A DNA stretch of 64,000 nucleotides, taken from Micromonospora peucetia. GTDB taxonomy: Bacteria; Actinomycetota; Actinomycetes; Mycobacteriales; Micromonosporaceae. The translations under genes were made by a program, and so were the position numbers. Shown piece after piece: positions 1 to 9,800 of the stretch. Under the pieces are notes generated by a model. It saw nothing but the letters and a program-made list of their open reading frames with translations. It had not been told where the DNA came from and made no database searches. The stretch covers positions 2,728,001-2,792,000 of the forward strand of contig NZ_FMIC01000002.1 of the NCBI RefSeq assembly GCF_900091625.1, read 5' to 3'. Position 1 is the first letter of the stretch; each line of letters opens with the position of its first letter.

Positions 1-598
1 AGCCGCGGGCCACGATCGGCAGGGTGATCAGGAAGAACAGCCCGATCGCGGTGTGCAGCCCGATCCGGGCGATGGTCGAGTCGCCCAGGCCGAGGAGCTG
101 GGGGAGACCGACGTCCTCCGGGTCGCCGTGCGGCAGCGCCCAGTCGTACGCCCAGTAGAGGCTGCCGGCGACGGCACCGGCCCACCAGACGAGCGTGACC
201 ACGAAGGTGACGATGGCCACGATCAGCTTGAGGATGCCGTGCGCCAGGTCGAGCCAGGACTGCGCGTCCCCCATCGGCACGAAGATCCGCCGCCAGGCGC
301 TCGCCCCGGGCTCGGGGAGCCGGTACCGGGGGCGGATCCGGGCCTGGTGGAGCACGGCGGGGAGGCGAAGTCGCTCGATGTCGGCGAGGCCCCGGGCGGC
401 GTAGAGGGTGCCGCTGAGGATCGGCAGGCCGATCACCGTCACCACCAGCCCGAGCCCGGCCGCCAGGCCGACCAGCAGGACGGCGAAGCTGGCCAGGGCC
501 AGCGGGAGGCCCAGCAGCACGTAGCCGGAGTCCAGCAGGAGCTGTCGGGAGATGGTCGGCACCGGCACGGGCTGGTCGGCGGCGGGTACGGCGGTCAT
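1..598 (-). CDS. Sensor histidine kinase, N-terminal sensor part (cut by window edge)
   Basis: Reading the minus strand from ATG at 598-596 gives MTAVPAADQPVPVPTISRQL, then a long hydrophobic pair of segments (about residues 27-65), a basic amphipathic stretch, a second hydrophobic region (about 120-150) and a third that runs off the window. This order matches the 'putative sensor' membrane domain at the N terminus of many actinobacterial two-component kinases. The HisKA and HATPase domains would lie outside the window, so the kinase call is inferred from the sensor domain alone. The start is supported by a -10-like TAGCCT (611-606) seven bases upstream, with no Shine-Dalgarno, as in leaderless transcripts. 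It could also be a sensor-only membrane protein. Confidence 0.6.
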   Translation of the reverse strand, partial: MTAVPAADQPVPVPTISRQLLLDSGYVLLGLPLALASFAVLLVGLAAGLGLVVTVIGLPILSGTLYAARGLADIERLRLPAVLHQARIRPRYRLPEPGASAWRRIFVPMGDAQSWLDLAHGILKLIVAIVTFVVTLVWWAGAVAGSLYWAYDWALPHGDPEDVGLPQLLGLGDSTIARIGLHTAIGLFFLITLPIVARG

Positions 599-605
599 GC
601 CAACG

Positions 606-611
606 AGGCTA
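606..611 (-). promoter_or_regulatory. Leaderless -10 box for the sensor gene
   Basis: The minus strand reads TAGCCT, then seven bases, then the ATG at 598. No purine-rich ribosome site lies between. This TANNNT-N6/7-start spacing is typical of leaderless actinobacterial mRNAs and recurs elsewhere in the window. Confidence 0.5.
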
Positions 612-802
612 GGCAGCGCGGGCGGCCGGACCCATCCCGTCGGCCTGCCTCTCGGGCGTAGGGCTGGCCCTACCGTGACCGGATCGTGGGCGAGCCGTGG
701 CCGTGCGATTGGTCAGAGAAGTCGTAATTGAGCAATAATCAGCGCGGCCGGCGCCATCGGCCCCGCCCGGAGGCCGGGCAACGGCCGGCGGAGGCCCGCT
801 GG

Positions 803-860
803 ATCGATCTTGCGGAATGGAGGGGCTGGTGAAGCCGCGTCGCGGGCTTTCAAGATCGCG
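803..860 (+). repeat. Palindromic GCGATCTTGCA-type repeat, decayed copy C
   Basis: The arms CGATCTTG (805-812) and CAAGATCG (851-858) enclose an interior containing GAAGCCGCG and GCGGGCT. This matches the order of blocks in the better copies at 21266-21338 and 22187-22269. The right arm ends three bases before the Rex operator. Confidence 0.55.
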
Positions 861-862
861 AT

Positions 863-891
863 TTGTGCACGCGTTCACAAGCGCCTACTCT
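863..891 (+). promoter_or_regulatory. Rex operator overlapping the rex-hem promoter
   Basis: TTGTGCACGCGTTCACAA at 863-880 is an 18-bp inverted repeat with one imperfect pair and fits the known Rex operator pattern (TTGTGAA-N-TTCACAA type). A plausible promoter uses TTGTGC (863-868) as -35 and TACTCT (886-891) as -10 with a 17-base spacer, so Rex bound here would cover the -35 and spacer. Because the first gene downstream is rex itself, this predicts autoregulation and NADH-responsive control of the heme genes, as established for the rex-hemACD operon of Streptomyces. The promoter hexamers are inference. Confidence 0.85.
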
Positions 892-999
892 GTAATTCCG
901 ACGCGCCCTGCTAGCACAGCCGGCATTCTCGGTCGCCAGCGGGAGTCCCTGAACGGCCGGCCGCACGAGCTGGCTGAGGATCGCACCGCACGGAGTCTC

Positions 1000-1770
1000 A
1001 TGAGTCAGCACCGTCACCCTGGTGCGCCCGGCCGCGCCGGTGCCGTACCGGCGCTTCCGGACCTGCCGGAGGCGACCGTCGCCCGGCTCCCGGAATACCT
1101 CCGTGCCCTGCACAATCTCGCCGACACCGGTCACGAGACCGTGTCCAGCGAGGGGCTGGCCGGCGCCGCCGGCGTGAACTCCGCGAAGCTCCGCAAGGAC
1201 CTGTCGCACCTCGGCTCGTACGGGACCCGGGGCGTCGGCTACGACGTTTCGCTGCTGATCGACCAGATCGAGTACGTGCTCGGGCTCACCCAGCGGCGGG
1301 CCGTCGCCCTGGTCGGCGTGGGTAACCTCGGTCACGCCCTCGCCGGCTACGACGGCTTCGCCAGCCGCGGCTTCCGGATCGCCGCGCTCTTCGACGCCGA
1401 TGCCGGACGGGTCGGCGAGGAGATCAACGGGCTGATCGTCCGGCACATCGACGAGCTGGCCCGGGTCGCCGTCGAGGAGGCCATCGCCATCGGCGTGATC
1501 GCCACCCCGGCCCCGGCCGCCCAGGCGGTGGCGGACCAGCTCGTGGCCGTGGGTGTGACGAGCATCCTGAACTTCGCCCCGTGCGTACTCTCGGTGCCGG
1601 AGGGCGTCGACGTACGCAAGGTCGACCTCGCCATCGAGCTGCAGATCCTGTCCTTCCACGAGCACCGCAAGGCATCGCTGACCGCGCTTCCCGCCACCGG
1701 TGGGTCCGCCCTCACCGCCCTGCCCGGGGGGCTCGCCGTCACCGAACCGCAGGAGGCGATCGGCACGTGA
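1000..1770 (+). CDS. rex: Redox-sensing transcriptional repressor Rex
   Basis: The 256-aa protein has an N-terminal winged helix (about residues 20-85; TVSSEGLAGAAGVNSAKLRK, then DLSHLGSYGTRGVGYDV) and a Rossmann domain with VGVGNLGHALAGY near residue 107, the NAD(H)-binding signature of Rex. The C-terminal swap helix ends in a longer low-complexity tail than usual. The family senses the NADH/NAD+ ratio and leaves its operator when NADH is high. The frame is open upstream, but ATG 1000 fits the family N terminus and has GGAG just upstream. Its stop overlaps the GTG of hemA, so both are translated from one message. An 18-bp Rex operator lies at 863-880. Confidence 0.95.
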   Translation: MSQHRHPGAPGRAGAVPALPDLPEATVARLPEYLRALHNLADTGHETVSSEGLAGAAGVNSAKLRKDLSHLGSYGTRGVGYDVSLLIDQIEYVLGLTQRRAVALVGVGNLGHALAGYDGFASRGFRIAALFDADAGRVGEEINGLIVRHIDELARVAVEEAIAIGVIATPAPAAQAVADQLVAVGVTSILNFAPCVLSVPEGVDVRKVDLAIELQILSFHEHRKASLTALPATGGSALTALPGGLAVTEPQEAIGT

Positions 1771-3242
1771 AACTGCTCGTCGTCGGCGCGTCCTACCGCA
1801 CCGCTCCCGTCGCCACGCTGGAGCAGCTCGCGGTCGGCCCCGCGGACCTCACCCGCACCCTGGACCGGCTGGTCGCCCAGCCGTACGTGACCGAGGCCGT
1901 GCTCGTCTCCACCTGTAACCGGGTGGAGGTCTACGCCGCCGTGTCCGGTTTCCACGGCGGCCTCGGCGACATCTGCGCGGTGCTGGCCGAGCATGCCGGT
2001 TGCCAGCCGGCCGCGCTCGCCAACCACCTCTACGTGCACTTCGACGCCGCCGCGGTGGACCACGTCTTCCGGGTCGCCGCCGGGCTCGACTCGATGGTGG
2101 TCGGCGAGGCGCAGATCCTCGGCCAGCTCCGGGACGCCTACCATTCCGCGACCGGGGCCGACACCGCCGGGCGGCTGCTGCACGAGCTGATGCAGCAGGC
2201 GCTGCGGGTCGGCAAGCGGGCCCACGCGGAGACCGGCATCGACCGGGCCGGCCAGAGCGTGGTGACCGCCGCGCTGGAGCTGGCCGCCGGGCACCTCGAC
2301 GGCGACCTCGCCGGCCGTCCCGCGCTGGTGGTCGGTGCGGGCGCGATGGGCTCGCTGGGCGTCGCCACGCTGTCCCGGCTGGGTGCCGGGCCGCTCACCG
2401 TCACCAACCGGGGCGCCGACCGGGCCGTCCGGCTGGCCGAGGCGTACGGGGCCGGTGCGACGCCGATGGCGGAGCTGACCACCGCGCTTTCCACAGTGGA
2501 CATCGTAGTGGCCGCCACCGCCGCCGCCGAAGCGGTCCTCACCCGTGAGGTGGTGACCCGGGCGCTCGCCGGGCGTGACCCCGGCCGGGGGCCGCTCGTC
2601 CTGCTGGACCTGGCCGTGCCGCGCGACGTGGAGGCCGGTGTCGCCGAGCTGCCCGGCGTCGAGGTGATCGACATCGACCGGATGGCGGCGCTGCTCGCCG
2701 ACGGGCCCGCCGCCACCGATGCCGCCGCCGTCGAGCGGATCGTGACCGGCGAGGTCGACGCCTTCCTCACCTGGCTGCGCGGCGCCGACGTGGCACCCAC
2801 GGTGGCCGCCCTGCGTGGCCGCGCCGACGACGTGGTCGGCGCCGAGCTGCGCCGGCTCGCCCAGCGTCGTCCGGACCTCACCGACGACCAGCGCGCCGAG
2901 GTGGCCCGGACGGTGCACCGGGTGGTGCAGCGACTGCTGCACCAGCCCACCGTGCGGGTCCGCCAGCTGGCGGCCGAACCCGGCGGCGACCAGTACGCGG
3001 CCCTGCTGCGCGAGCTGTTCGACCTCCAGGTGCCGCAGACCTCCCCGGTCGACGCCGTCCCCGACATCGTGGCCGGCGACGCCGCGCCGCCGTTCGGTCT
3101 CGCCGACCTGCCACCGCCCGTCGGCCTCGCCGACCTGCCACCGCCCGTCGGCCTCGCCGACCTGCCACCGCCCGTCGGCCTCGCCGACCTGCCACCGTCG
3201 ACGGGTTCCGCCGACATCCCGCCCATCGGAGGTGAGCGATGA
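1767..3242 (+). CDS. hemA: Glutamyl-tRNA reductase
   Basis: Reduces glutamyl-tRNA(Glu) to glutamate-1-semialdehyde, the first committed step of the C5 tetrapyrrole route. The catalytic motif STCNRVEVY places the nucleophile at Cys50. A NADPH-binding Rossmann segment (VVGAGAMGSLGVATL, about residues 188-202) and a C-terminal dimerisation helical region follow. GTG 1767 overlaps the rex stop; the protein is 491 aa, longer than the usual 420-450. The excess is a tail in which the nine-residue unit GLADLPPPV is repeated four times plus one degenerate copy (3096-3227). The tail lies beyond all catalytic domains. The stop overlaps hemC. Confidence 0.95.
   Translation: MKLLVVGASYRTAPVATLEQLAVGPADLTRTLDRLVAQPYVTEAVLVSTCNRVEVYAAVSGFHGGLGDICAVLAEHAGCQPAALANHLYVHFDAAAVDHVFRVAAGLDSMVVGEAQILGQLRDAYHSATGADTAGRLLHELMQQALRVGKRAHAETGIDRAGQSVVTAALELAAGHLDGDLAGRPALVVGAGAMGSLGVATLSRLGAGPLTVTNRGADRAVRLAEAYGAGATPMAELTTALSTVDIVVAATAAAEAVLTREVVTRALAGRDPGRGPLVLLDLAVPRDVEAGVAELPGVEVIDIDRMAALLADGPAATDAAAVERIVTGEVDAFLTWLRGADVAPTVAALRGRADDVVGAELRRLAQRRPDLTDDQRAEVARTVHRVVQRLLHQPTVRVRQLAAEPGGDQYAALLRELFDLQVPQTSPVDAVPDIVAGDAAPPFGLADLPPPVGLADLPPPVGLADLPPPVGLADLPPSTGSADIPPIGGER
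3096..3227 (+). repeat. 27-bp tandem repeat in the hemA 3' end
   Basis: Units begin at 3096, 3123, 3150 and 3177, each encoding GLADLPPPV (last copy GLADLPPST), then a degenerate GSADIPPIG at 3204. The first copies differ at only one base, pointing to recent expansion by slippage or unequal crossing-over. Confidence 0.9.
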
Positions 3243-4207
3243 GCACGCCCCTGCGCCTCGGTACCCGGGGCAGCAAACTGGCGATGGCCCAGTCCGGCCA
3301 CGTCGCCGAGGCCCTGACCGCCGCCACCGGCCGGCCCGTCGAGCTGGTCGAGGTGGTCACCGCCGGCGACCGCTCGTCGGCACCGGTGCACCGGCTCGGC
3401 GTCGGCGTCTTCGTCTCCGCCCTGCGCGACGCGCTGACCGCCGGCACCATCGACTTCGCGGTGCACTCCTACAAGGATCTGCCCACCGCGGCGGCGGCCG
3501 GGCTGCACGTCGCGGCGGTGCCGACCCGGCAGGACCCGCGGGACGCACTGGTCGCCAGGGACGGCCGGACGCTCACCGAGCTGCCCTCCGGCGCGACCGT
3601 GGGCACGGGCGCGCTGCGCCGCATCGCCCAGCTGCACGCCCTCGGGATGCAGTTGGAGGTCACCCCGATCCGCGGCAACGTCGACAGCCGCCTCGCGCGG
3701 GTGCTCGGGCCGGAGGCCGACCTCGACGCGGTCGTCCTGGCCCGGGCCGGGCTGGCCCGGCTCGGGCGGACCGACGTGATCACCGAGACGCTCGACCCGA
3801 TGCTGATGCTGCCCGCGCCCGCCCAGGGCGCGCTGGCGGTGGAGTGCCGGGCCGATGACCTCGACCTGGTCGAGCTGCTCGCTGTGCTCGACCACGCACC
3901 GTCCCACGCCGCGGTCACCGCGGAACGGGCGTTGCTGGCCACCCTGGAGGCCGGATGCTCCGCTCCGGTCGCCGCCTACGCCGAACTCGCCGAAGGCGAC
4001 GACGGCGAGGAGATCTATCTGCGCGGGGCGGTGATCAGTCCGGACGGTACGAGAGACCTCCGGCTGTCCCGCACCGGAACGCCCGCCGACGCGGCGGAGA
4101 TCGGCAAGGCACTCGCCGCCGAACTCCTCGACCTCGGCGCCGACTCGATCCTCGGCCAAGATGGACACGCCGGCCCGGGGACCCAGCAATTTGGGAGCAC
4201 AGAATGA
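3239..4207 (+). CDS. hemC: Hydroxymethylbilane synthase (porphobilinogen deaminase)
   Basis: Polymerises four porphobilinogen units into hydroxymethylbilane. The 322-aa length is normal. LGTRGSKLAMAQ at the N terminus, VHSYKDLPT (catalytic Asp region), and ATLEAGCSAPVAAYAE with Cys240 carrying the dipyrromethane cofactor are all present. ATG 3239 overlaps the hemA stop (ATGA) and its own stop overlaps the next start, so translation is coupled along the operon. Confidence 0.96.
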   Translation: MSTPLRLGTRGSKLAMAQSGHVAEALTAATGRPVELVEVVTAGDRSSAPVHRLGVGVFVSALRDALTAGTIDFAVHSYKDLPTAAAAGLHVAAVPTRQDPRDALVARDGRTLTELPSGATVGTGALRRIAQLHALGMQLEVTPIRGNVDSRLARVLGPEADLDAVVLARAGLARLGRTDVITETLDPMLMLPAPAQGALAVECRADDLDLVELLAVLDHAPSHAAVTAERALLATLEAGCSAPVAAYAELAEGDDGEEIYLRGAVISPDGTRDLRLSRTGTPADAAEIGKALAAELLDLGADSILGQDGHAGPGTQQFGSTE

Positions 4208-5784
4208 CCCGCACCCGTAAGCCCGTAGGCCGCATCGCCTTCGTCGGGGCCGGTCCCGGCGACCCGGGCCTGCTGACCCGCCGGGCGCACGACGCCCTGG
4301 TCGACGCCGACCAGGTGGTGTACGACCGGGGAGTCCCGGAGTCGCTGCTCGACGCCGTCCGCTCCCAGGCCAGGGAGGACGCCCAGTTCACCCCGGCGGA
4401 GGGCGCGCCGGGTGACGTGGCGAAGGTGCTGATCTCGGCGGCCCGTTCGGGGCTGAACGCGGTGCACCTGGTCGCCGGCGACCCGTTCGGCCACGATTCG
4501 GTGGTCAAGGAGGTGCAGGCGGTCGCGCGGACCGCCGCGCACTTCGAGGTGGTTCCCGGTGTCGGCCAGGCCGAGGGGGTGGCGACCTACGCGGGCGTGC
4601 CGCTGCCGGGCGTACGGACGGCGGCCGACGTCGAGGACGTCAGCACGCTGGACTTCGACGCGCTGGCCGCGGCCGTCGGCCGGGGTTCGCTGGCGCTGGC
4701 CGTGGACGCCGGCGACCTCGCCGCGATCCGTGACGGGCTGCTCGCCGCCGGTGTGGAGGGCGCCACCGGCGTCGGGGTGACCGGGGACGGCACCGGCGAG
4801 ACGCAGTACACCACCACGTCGACCGTGGACTCGTTCGTCGCGGCGGCGCTCGGCTTCACCGGCCGGGTGGTGCTCACCGTCGGCGAGGGCGTGGGCCAGC
4901 GGGACAAGCTGAGCTGGTGGGAGAACCGGCCGCTGTACGGCTGGAAGGTGCTCGTGCCCCGCACCAAGGAGCAGGCCGGCGTGATGAGCGCACGGCTGCG
5001 CGCGTACGGGGCCATCCCGTGTGAGGTGCCGACCATCGCGGTCGAGCCGCCCCGGACCCCGGCCCAGATGGAGCGGGCGGTCAAGGGCCTGGTCGACGGC
5101 CGGTACGCCTGGGTGATCTTCACTTCCGTCAACGCGGTCCGCGCGGTCTGGGAGAAGTTCGCCGAGCACGGCCTGGACGCCCGGCACTTCGGCGGCGTCA
5201 AGATCGCCTGCATCGGTGAGGCGACCGCCGACGCCGTCCGCGCGTTCGGCATCCAGCCCGAGCTGATCCCGTCGGGGGAGCAGTCCTCCGACGGGCTGCT
5301 GGCCGAGTTCTCGCCGCACGACGAGATCCTCGACCCGGTCGGCCGGGTGCTGCTGCCGCGCGCCGACATCGCCACCGAGACCCTCGCCGCCGGGCTCACC
5401 GAGCGCGGCTGGGAGGTCGACGACGTGACCGCGTACCGGACGGTCCGGGCCGCCCCGCCGCCCGCCGAGATCCGGGACGCGATCAAGTCGGGTGGCTTCG
5501 ACGCGGTGCTCTTCACGTCCAGCTCGACGGTGCGCAATCTGGTGGGTATCGCGGGGAAGCCGCACGCCCGTACCGTTGTTGCGGTGATCGGTCCCAAGAC
5601 GGCGGAGACCGCGACGGAGTTCGGCCTGCGGGTCGACGTCCAGCCGCCGCACGCCTCGGTCCCCGATCTGGTGGAGGCGCTCGCCGCCTACGCCGTCGAG
5701 TTGCGCGAGAAGCTCGCCGCCATGCCGGCGAAGCAGCGTCGTGGCTCGAAGGTGCAGGGGCCGACCGCCCTGAGGTTCCGGTAG
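4204..5784 (+). CDS. hemD: SUMT-like / uroporphyrinogen-III synthase fusion
   Basis: A two-domain protein of 526 aa. Residues about 10-245 resemble uroporphyrinogen-III C-methyltransferase ([20 protein letters not shown]; later GVPLPG), and about 255-505 are uroporphyrinogen-III synthase ([23 protein letters not shown]-type [25 protein letters not shown]). The synthase closes and inverts ring D of hydroxymethylbilane; the methyltransferase would make precorrin-2. The usual SUMT loop GGDPFVFGRG is replaced by [10 protein letters not shown], as in other actinobacterial fusions, so methylation activity is uncertain. ATG 4204 overlaps the hemC stop. Confidence 0.9.
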   Translation: MTRTRKPVGRIAFVGAGPGDPGLLTRRAHDALVDADQVVYDRGVPESLLDAVRSQAREDAQFTPAEGAPGDVAKVLISAARSGLNAVHLVAGDPFGHDSVVKEVQAVARTAAHFEVVPGVGQAEGVATYAGVPLPGVRTAADVEDVSTLDFDALAAAVGRGSLALAVDAGDLAAIRDGLLAAGVEGATGVGVTGDGTGETQYTTTSTVDSFVAAALGFTGRVVLTVGEGVGQRDKLSWWENRPLYGWKVLVPRTKEQAGVMSARLRAYGAIPCEVPTIAVEPPRTPAQMERAVKGLVDGRYAWVIFTSVNAVRAVWEKFAEHGLDARHFGGVKIACIGEATADAVRAFGIQPELIPSGEQSSDGLLAEFSPHDEILDPVGRVLLPRADIATETLAAGLTERGWEVDDVTAYRTVRAAPPPAEIRDAIKSGGFDAVLFTSSSTVRNLVGIAGKPHARTVVAVIGPKTAETATEFGLRVDVQPPHASVPDLVEALAAYAVELREKLAAMPAKQRRGSKVQGPTALRFR

Positions 5785-5803
5785 TCGTAGCAGGAGGCCC
5801 GTG

Positions 5804-6787
5804 ATGCCGTACCCCGAGATCCGGCCCCGCCGGCTGCGCCGCGACGCGGCCATCCGGCGGCTGGTCTCCGAGACCCGCGTCGACCCGGCCGAGCTGGTCG
5901 TGCCGATGTTCGTCAAGGAGGGGTTGACGGAGCCGCGGGCGATCGCGTCGCTCCCGGGGGTGCTCCAGCACTCCCGGGACTCGCTCCGCAAGGCCGCCGC
6001 CGAGGCGGTCCAGGCGGGCGTGGGCGGCATCATGCTCTTCGGCGTGCCGGCGCGACGGGACGCCACCGGGTCCGGCGGGATCGACCCGGACGGCATCCTC
6101 AACGTCGCGATCCGCGACGTCGTCGCCGAGGTGGGCGACGCCACGGTGGTGATGAGCGACCTCTGCCTGGACGAGTTCACCTCGCACGGGCACTGCGGTC
6201 TGCTCACCCCCGACGGTGGCGTCGACAACGACGCCACGCTGGAGGCGTACGCCGAGATGGCGGTCGCCCAGGCCGCCGCCGGGGTCGGGGTTGTCGGGCC
6301 GTCCGGGATGATGGACGGCCAGATCGGCGTGGTACGCCGGGCGCTGGACGCCGCGGGCCACCAGGACGTGTCCGTGCTGGCGTACGCCGCCAAGTACGCC
6401 TCGGCCTTCTACGGCCCGTTCCGGGACGCGGTGGAGTCGGCCCTGGAAGGCGACCGACGCACCTACCAGCAGGACCCGGCCAACCTGCGGGAGTCGCTGC
6501 GCGAGGTCGAGCTGGACGTCGCCGAGGGTGCCGACATGGTGATGGTCAAGCCCGCCCTGCCGTACCTCGACGTGGTGGCGGCGGTCCGCGCTGCGGTGCA
6601 CGTCCCGGTCGCCGCCTACCAGGTCTCCGGCGAGTACGCGATGGTCGAGGCGGCTGCCGCGAACGGCTGGATCGACCGGGAACGGGTGATGATGGAGACG
6701 CTCACCTCGATCCGTCGTGCCGGCGCGCAGATCATCCTCACCTACTGGGCGGTCGAGGCGGCCCAACTCCTCCGCCAGCGCTACTGA
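5804..6787 (+). CDS. hemB: Delta-aminolevulinic acid dehydratase (porphobilinogen synthase)
   Basis: Condenses two 5-aminolevulinate molecules to porphobilinogen. At 327 aa it is typical. The Lys-containing motifs [13 protein letters not shown] and [12 protein letters not shown] (Schiff-base lysines) are intact. The metal-site motif reads [14 protein letters not shown]: two of the three cysteines of zinc-type enzymes are kept and the middle one is Asp. ATG 5804 is preferred to the adjacent GTG 5801 because AGGAGG (5792-5797) then sits six bases upstream. It is the last gene of the rex operon and is followed by a strong hairpin. Confidence 0.95.
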   Translation: MPYPEIRPRRLRRDAAIRRLVSETRVDPAELVVPMFVKEGLTEPRAIASLPGVLQHSRDSLRKAAAEAVQAGVGGIMLFGVPARRDATGSGGIDPDGILNVAIRDVVAEVGDATVVMSDLCLDEFTSHGHCGLLTPDGGVDNDATLEAYAEMAVAQAAAGVGVVGPSGMMDGQIGVVRRALDAAGHQDVSVLAYAAKYASAFYGPFRDAVESALEGDRRTYQQDPANLRESLREVELDVAEGADMVMVKPALPYLDVVAAVRAAVHVPVAAYQVSGEYAMVEAAAANGWIDRERVMMETLTSIRRAGAQIILTYWAVEAAQLLRQRY

Positions 6788-6825
6788 CCAGGAGCGGCCC
6801 CGGCCGGCCCGCGCCTGGTGAGCGG

Positions 6826-6864
6826 ACGGCCCGCCGACCAGGAGACTCCTGGTCGGCGGGCCGT
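6826..6864. terminator. Bidirectional terminator hairpin after hemB
   Basis: ACGGCCCGCCGACCAGGAG (6826-6844) is perfectly complementary to 6846-6864, giving up to 19 bp. It lies between the convergent hemB and nuclease stops and has no T-run, as is usual in high-GC actinobacteria. Confidence 0.85.
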
Positions 6865-6886
6865 CGGGACGCGCTCCGGTGCGACG

Positions 6887-9800
6887 TCAGTCGTCGTCGG
6901 TGATGGTGCCCACGGCGAGGGGGTCGGCCAGGCGCAGGCCCGGCACCCCGGCCACCAGCAGGGTCACCTTCTCGTCCGCCTCCCGTTTCCGGTCGCCGCG
7001 CACGGTCACCGGGAAGGCCAGCGAGGTCTGCCCGGCAGCCAGCACCTTGCAGCCGACGTACGGGTCGTAGTCGGCGCCGGCCTGGGCCGTGGTGCCATAG
7101 GTGGCGGCACAGAGCAGCACCGGCTGGGACAACGGCCGCGACACGGCGACCGTGAAGGTCAACGGCCGGGTGCCCCGGTCGCCCTCGACCACCGACGCGT
7201 CGCTGACGCTCAGCGACGCCCGGGAGCGGAACCGGGCCACCTGCGGGTCGTGGTCGCTGGAGCCGCGGGTGCCGTCGCCGGCGTGGTCGGCCGGCCAGTC
7301 GGCGTTGATGTGCGCGGCCCGCATCTGCACCAGGTCCCGGTGCAGCGTGCCGTTCACGAACAGGTGGTCCAGCGTCTGCGCCTGCCCCTCGAAGCTGTAC
7401 GAGTAGGCGGACGACGGCGCGTCGGCGAGCAGGTCGTCCCACAGGTTGCGCATGCCGGCCCCGTACAGCGGACCGAGCTGGTCCGACCCGGTGGGCTCCG
7501 CCGCCGTGGCGATGGGATCGTCGGGGCGGGGGAAGACGTTCAGGTCCCCGCCGTAGACCACCCGCGCGTGCGGATCCGACGCCTCGATAGCGGTGACGAT
7601 CGCGGCACCGTACGCGGCCTGCTCCCGGCGCTGCCCGACCCGGCTGTCCGGCCCCGACGAGTAGTGGTTGCTCGCGGCCCACAGGGTGTACCGCTCGGTG
7701 GAACCGGGCGCCGCCGCGACGGTGAACCTGCCGAGCTGCGGGGCTCGGGTGAAGACGTTGTTGCCGTCCTTGCCGGTGGACGTGTCCACGTCGGGGGGAA
7801 GGACCGCGTTGAGCGCCTTCGGGTTCTGCACGTCAGCGTTGGCCGGTAGGCCCGCGCTTCGGTACTGGACCGTTGGCGCCGAACCCAGCAGCGGGTCGCC
7901 GGCGGTGGCCTCGGCCAGCGACACCCGGTCGGTGCGGAACAGGAACGCCGCGGTGATGCCCCGGGCGTCCGCGCCGGTCCGGTCGTACGCGGCCTGGTAG
8001 GTCGGGCCACCGGCGGCCGTGATGGTCAGCGCCAGGTCCTGGAGGCTGTCCGGTGCCCCGTCCGCGTTGTCCGTGCTGCCGCAGACCAGCACACCGCCCG
8101 AGACCGAGCAGATGTCCTGGTCCTCGGCCTCCTGCACCAGGATCAGGTCCGGCGAGTGCAGGTCGGTGGTGATCTGGTCGGCCAGCGCGACGAGCTGCTC
8201 GCGGTACTCCTGCTCGCTGCCCGGGACGTAGTCGAACGGCGGGCGCACCCCGGTGCAGCCGGCGTTGCCGGCGAAGTCGCACCCGTCGAAGGGGTCGTCA
8301 CGGTAGTCGTACAGGTTCTCGACGTTGTAGGTCGCGACCGCGATCTCCTCCGACCGGTTGGCCGGCTTCGGCGGGTTGTTCGTCGACGGATCGGTCCCGC
8401 CGGTGAACGCGGCCCGCTCGACCTGCACGCCGTACTTCTCGAACGAGTAGTAGAGCCCGCCGACCGCGTCGGCGGTCAGCGTGTCGAAGGTGCGCGCGGG
8501 CGGGAGCAGCGCGCCGCTGTCACCCGTGGTGCCCTTGACGCCCATGCTGCCGAGCAGGACGCGCTGCCCGTTGCCGTCGTCGAAGCGGCGGCCCGGGTCG
8601 TTGTCCAGCGGGTGCGCGTCCCGGAACACCCGACGGGCGAGCGGGTCGGCGCGGTCGAGCAGCGGGTCGTCCCGGTCGATCACGAAGATCTCCGCGTCGG
8701 CGGTGGAGGGGAAGACGTTCCGCCCGCTCACCGCGCCGCTGCCCGCACGCACCCGCAGCCGGGCGCCCTCGTGCCGCTCGAAGAAGCGCTGCGCCGCCGC
8801 CAACTCGACCGGCGGCACCGCGTCGGTCACCTCGACCTCGGCGTTCACGTCCACCCCGGAGGCGATCCGGCGGACCAGCGACGCACCGGAGAGCTGGGTG
8901 AAGTTGAAGTACTCGGAGACCCGGGCGCGCAGCACCACCTCGTCGCCGGCCGTCGGCACGTAGCCGCCGATCAGGGAGGTGAACGAGCCCATGAAGACGA
9001 AGATGCCGTCCGAGCTGGTCGGGTCGCCGTCGGTGGCGTCCGACCGGCTCTGCAGGAAGAAGCCGTACTGGTTCCGGCCCGCCGAGTCGCGGGCCAGGGT
9101 GAGCTGGGTGATCACGCCGCGTACGTCGTGCAGCGTGCTGCTGGTCCCGTTGCCGGAGGCCGGCGCGAGCGGCGACCGGTCGGCAGGGCCGGACTCGGCG
9201 TCGGTGGTCGGGCCCTGCACCTCGCCGACAGTCAACTCCCGGGTGACCTGCACGGCCAGGGTGCAGGTGGCGGTGTCGCCGTCCGCGTCGGTCGAGGTCA
9301 GCACCACGGTGTACGCCCCGGCGGCCAGGTCGGCGCTCGTGCCGACCGTGGCCCGGGCGGTGCCGCCGACCGCGTCGGCCGGGGTGACCGCCGAGCGGCT
9401 GACGGAGCCGGTGGCCGGGGTCGGGCTGACCGAGGTGACCGCCAGGTCGACGATCCGGTCGTCCGCGTCGGTGGCGGTGACCTCCCGGGTGGCTGCCGTG
9501 CCGGCCGAGGTGACCAGCGTCGGCCCGCAGGTGAGCGTGGCCGGCGCGTCGACCGGGCCCCCGCCGTCGACCGTGTGCGCGCCGAGCCCGTCGAACGTGT
9601 CGACGGGGAAGCCGGCCCACTGGGCGGCCGGGTCGAACGCGTCGGAGGGGTCGGGGTCGCCGGCGGTCACGGCGGCCGACCGACGCAGCGTGTTGTCGGC
9701 GGTGCTGGTGACGCCCGTGCCCCACTCGGTGCCCGGGTCGACGCCGACCTGGCCGATCGAGTCGAGCACGGTGCCGCCGCGACGCAGCACGATCGCGTCG

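Larger units (their letters stand above)
599..999. other. Divergent intergenic region, sensor kinase / rex
   Basis: This 401-base gap holds the leaderless promoter of the minus-strand sensor gene, a decayed palindromic repeat (803-860) and the Rex operator/promoter (863-891). No additional gene with coding character was seen. Confidence 0.6.

Noticed and set aside
4015..6393. A 792-codon open frame on the minus strand opposite hemC, hemD and hemB
   Set aside because: It is a GC-driven shadow; the plus strand carries three well-conserved heme enzymes.
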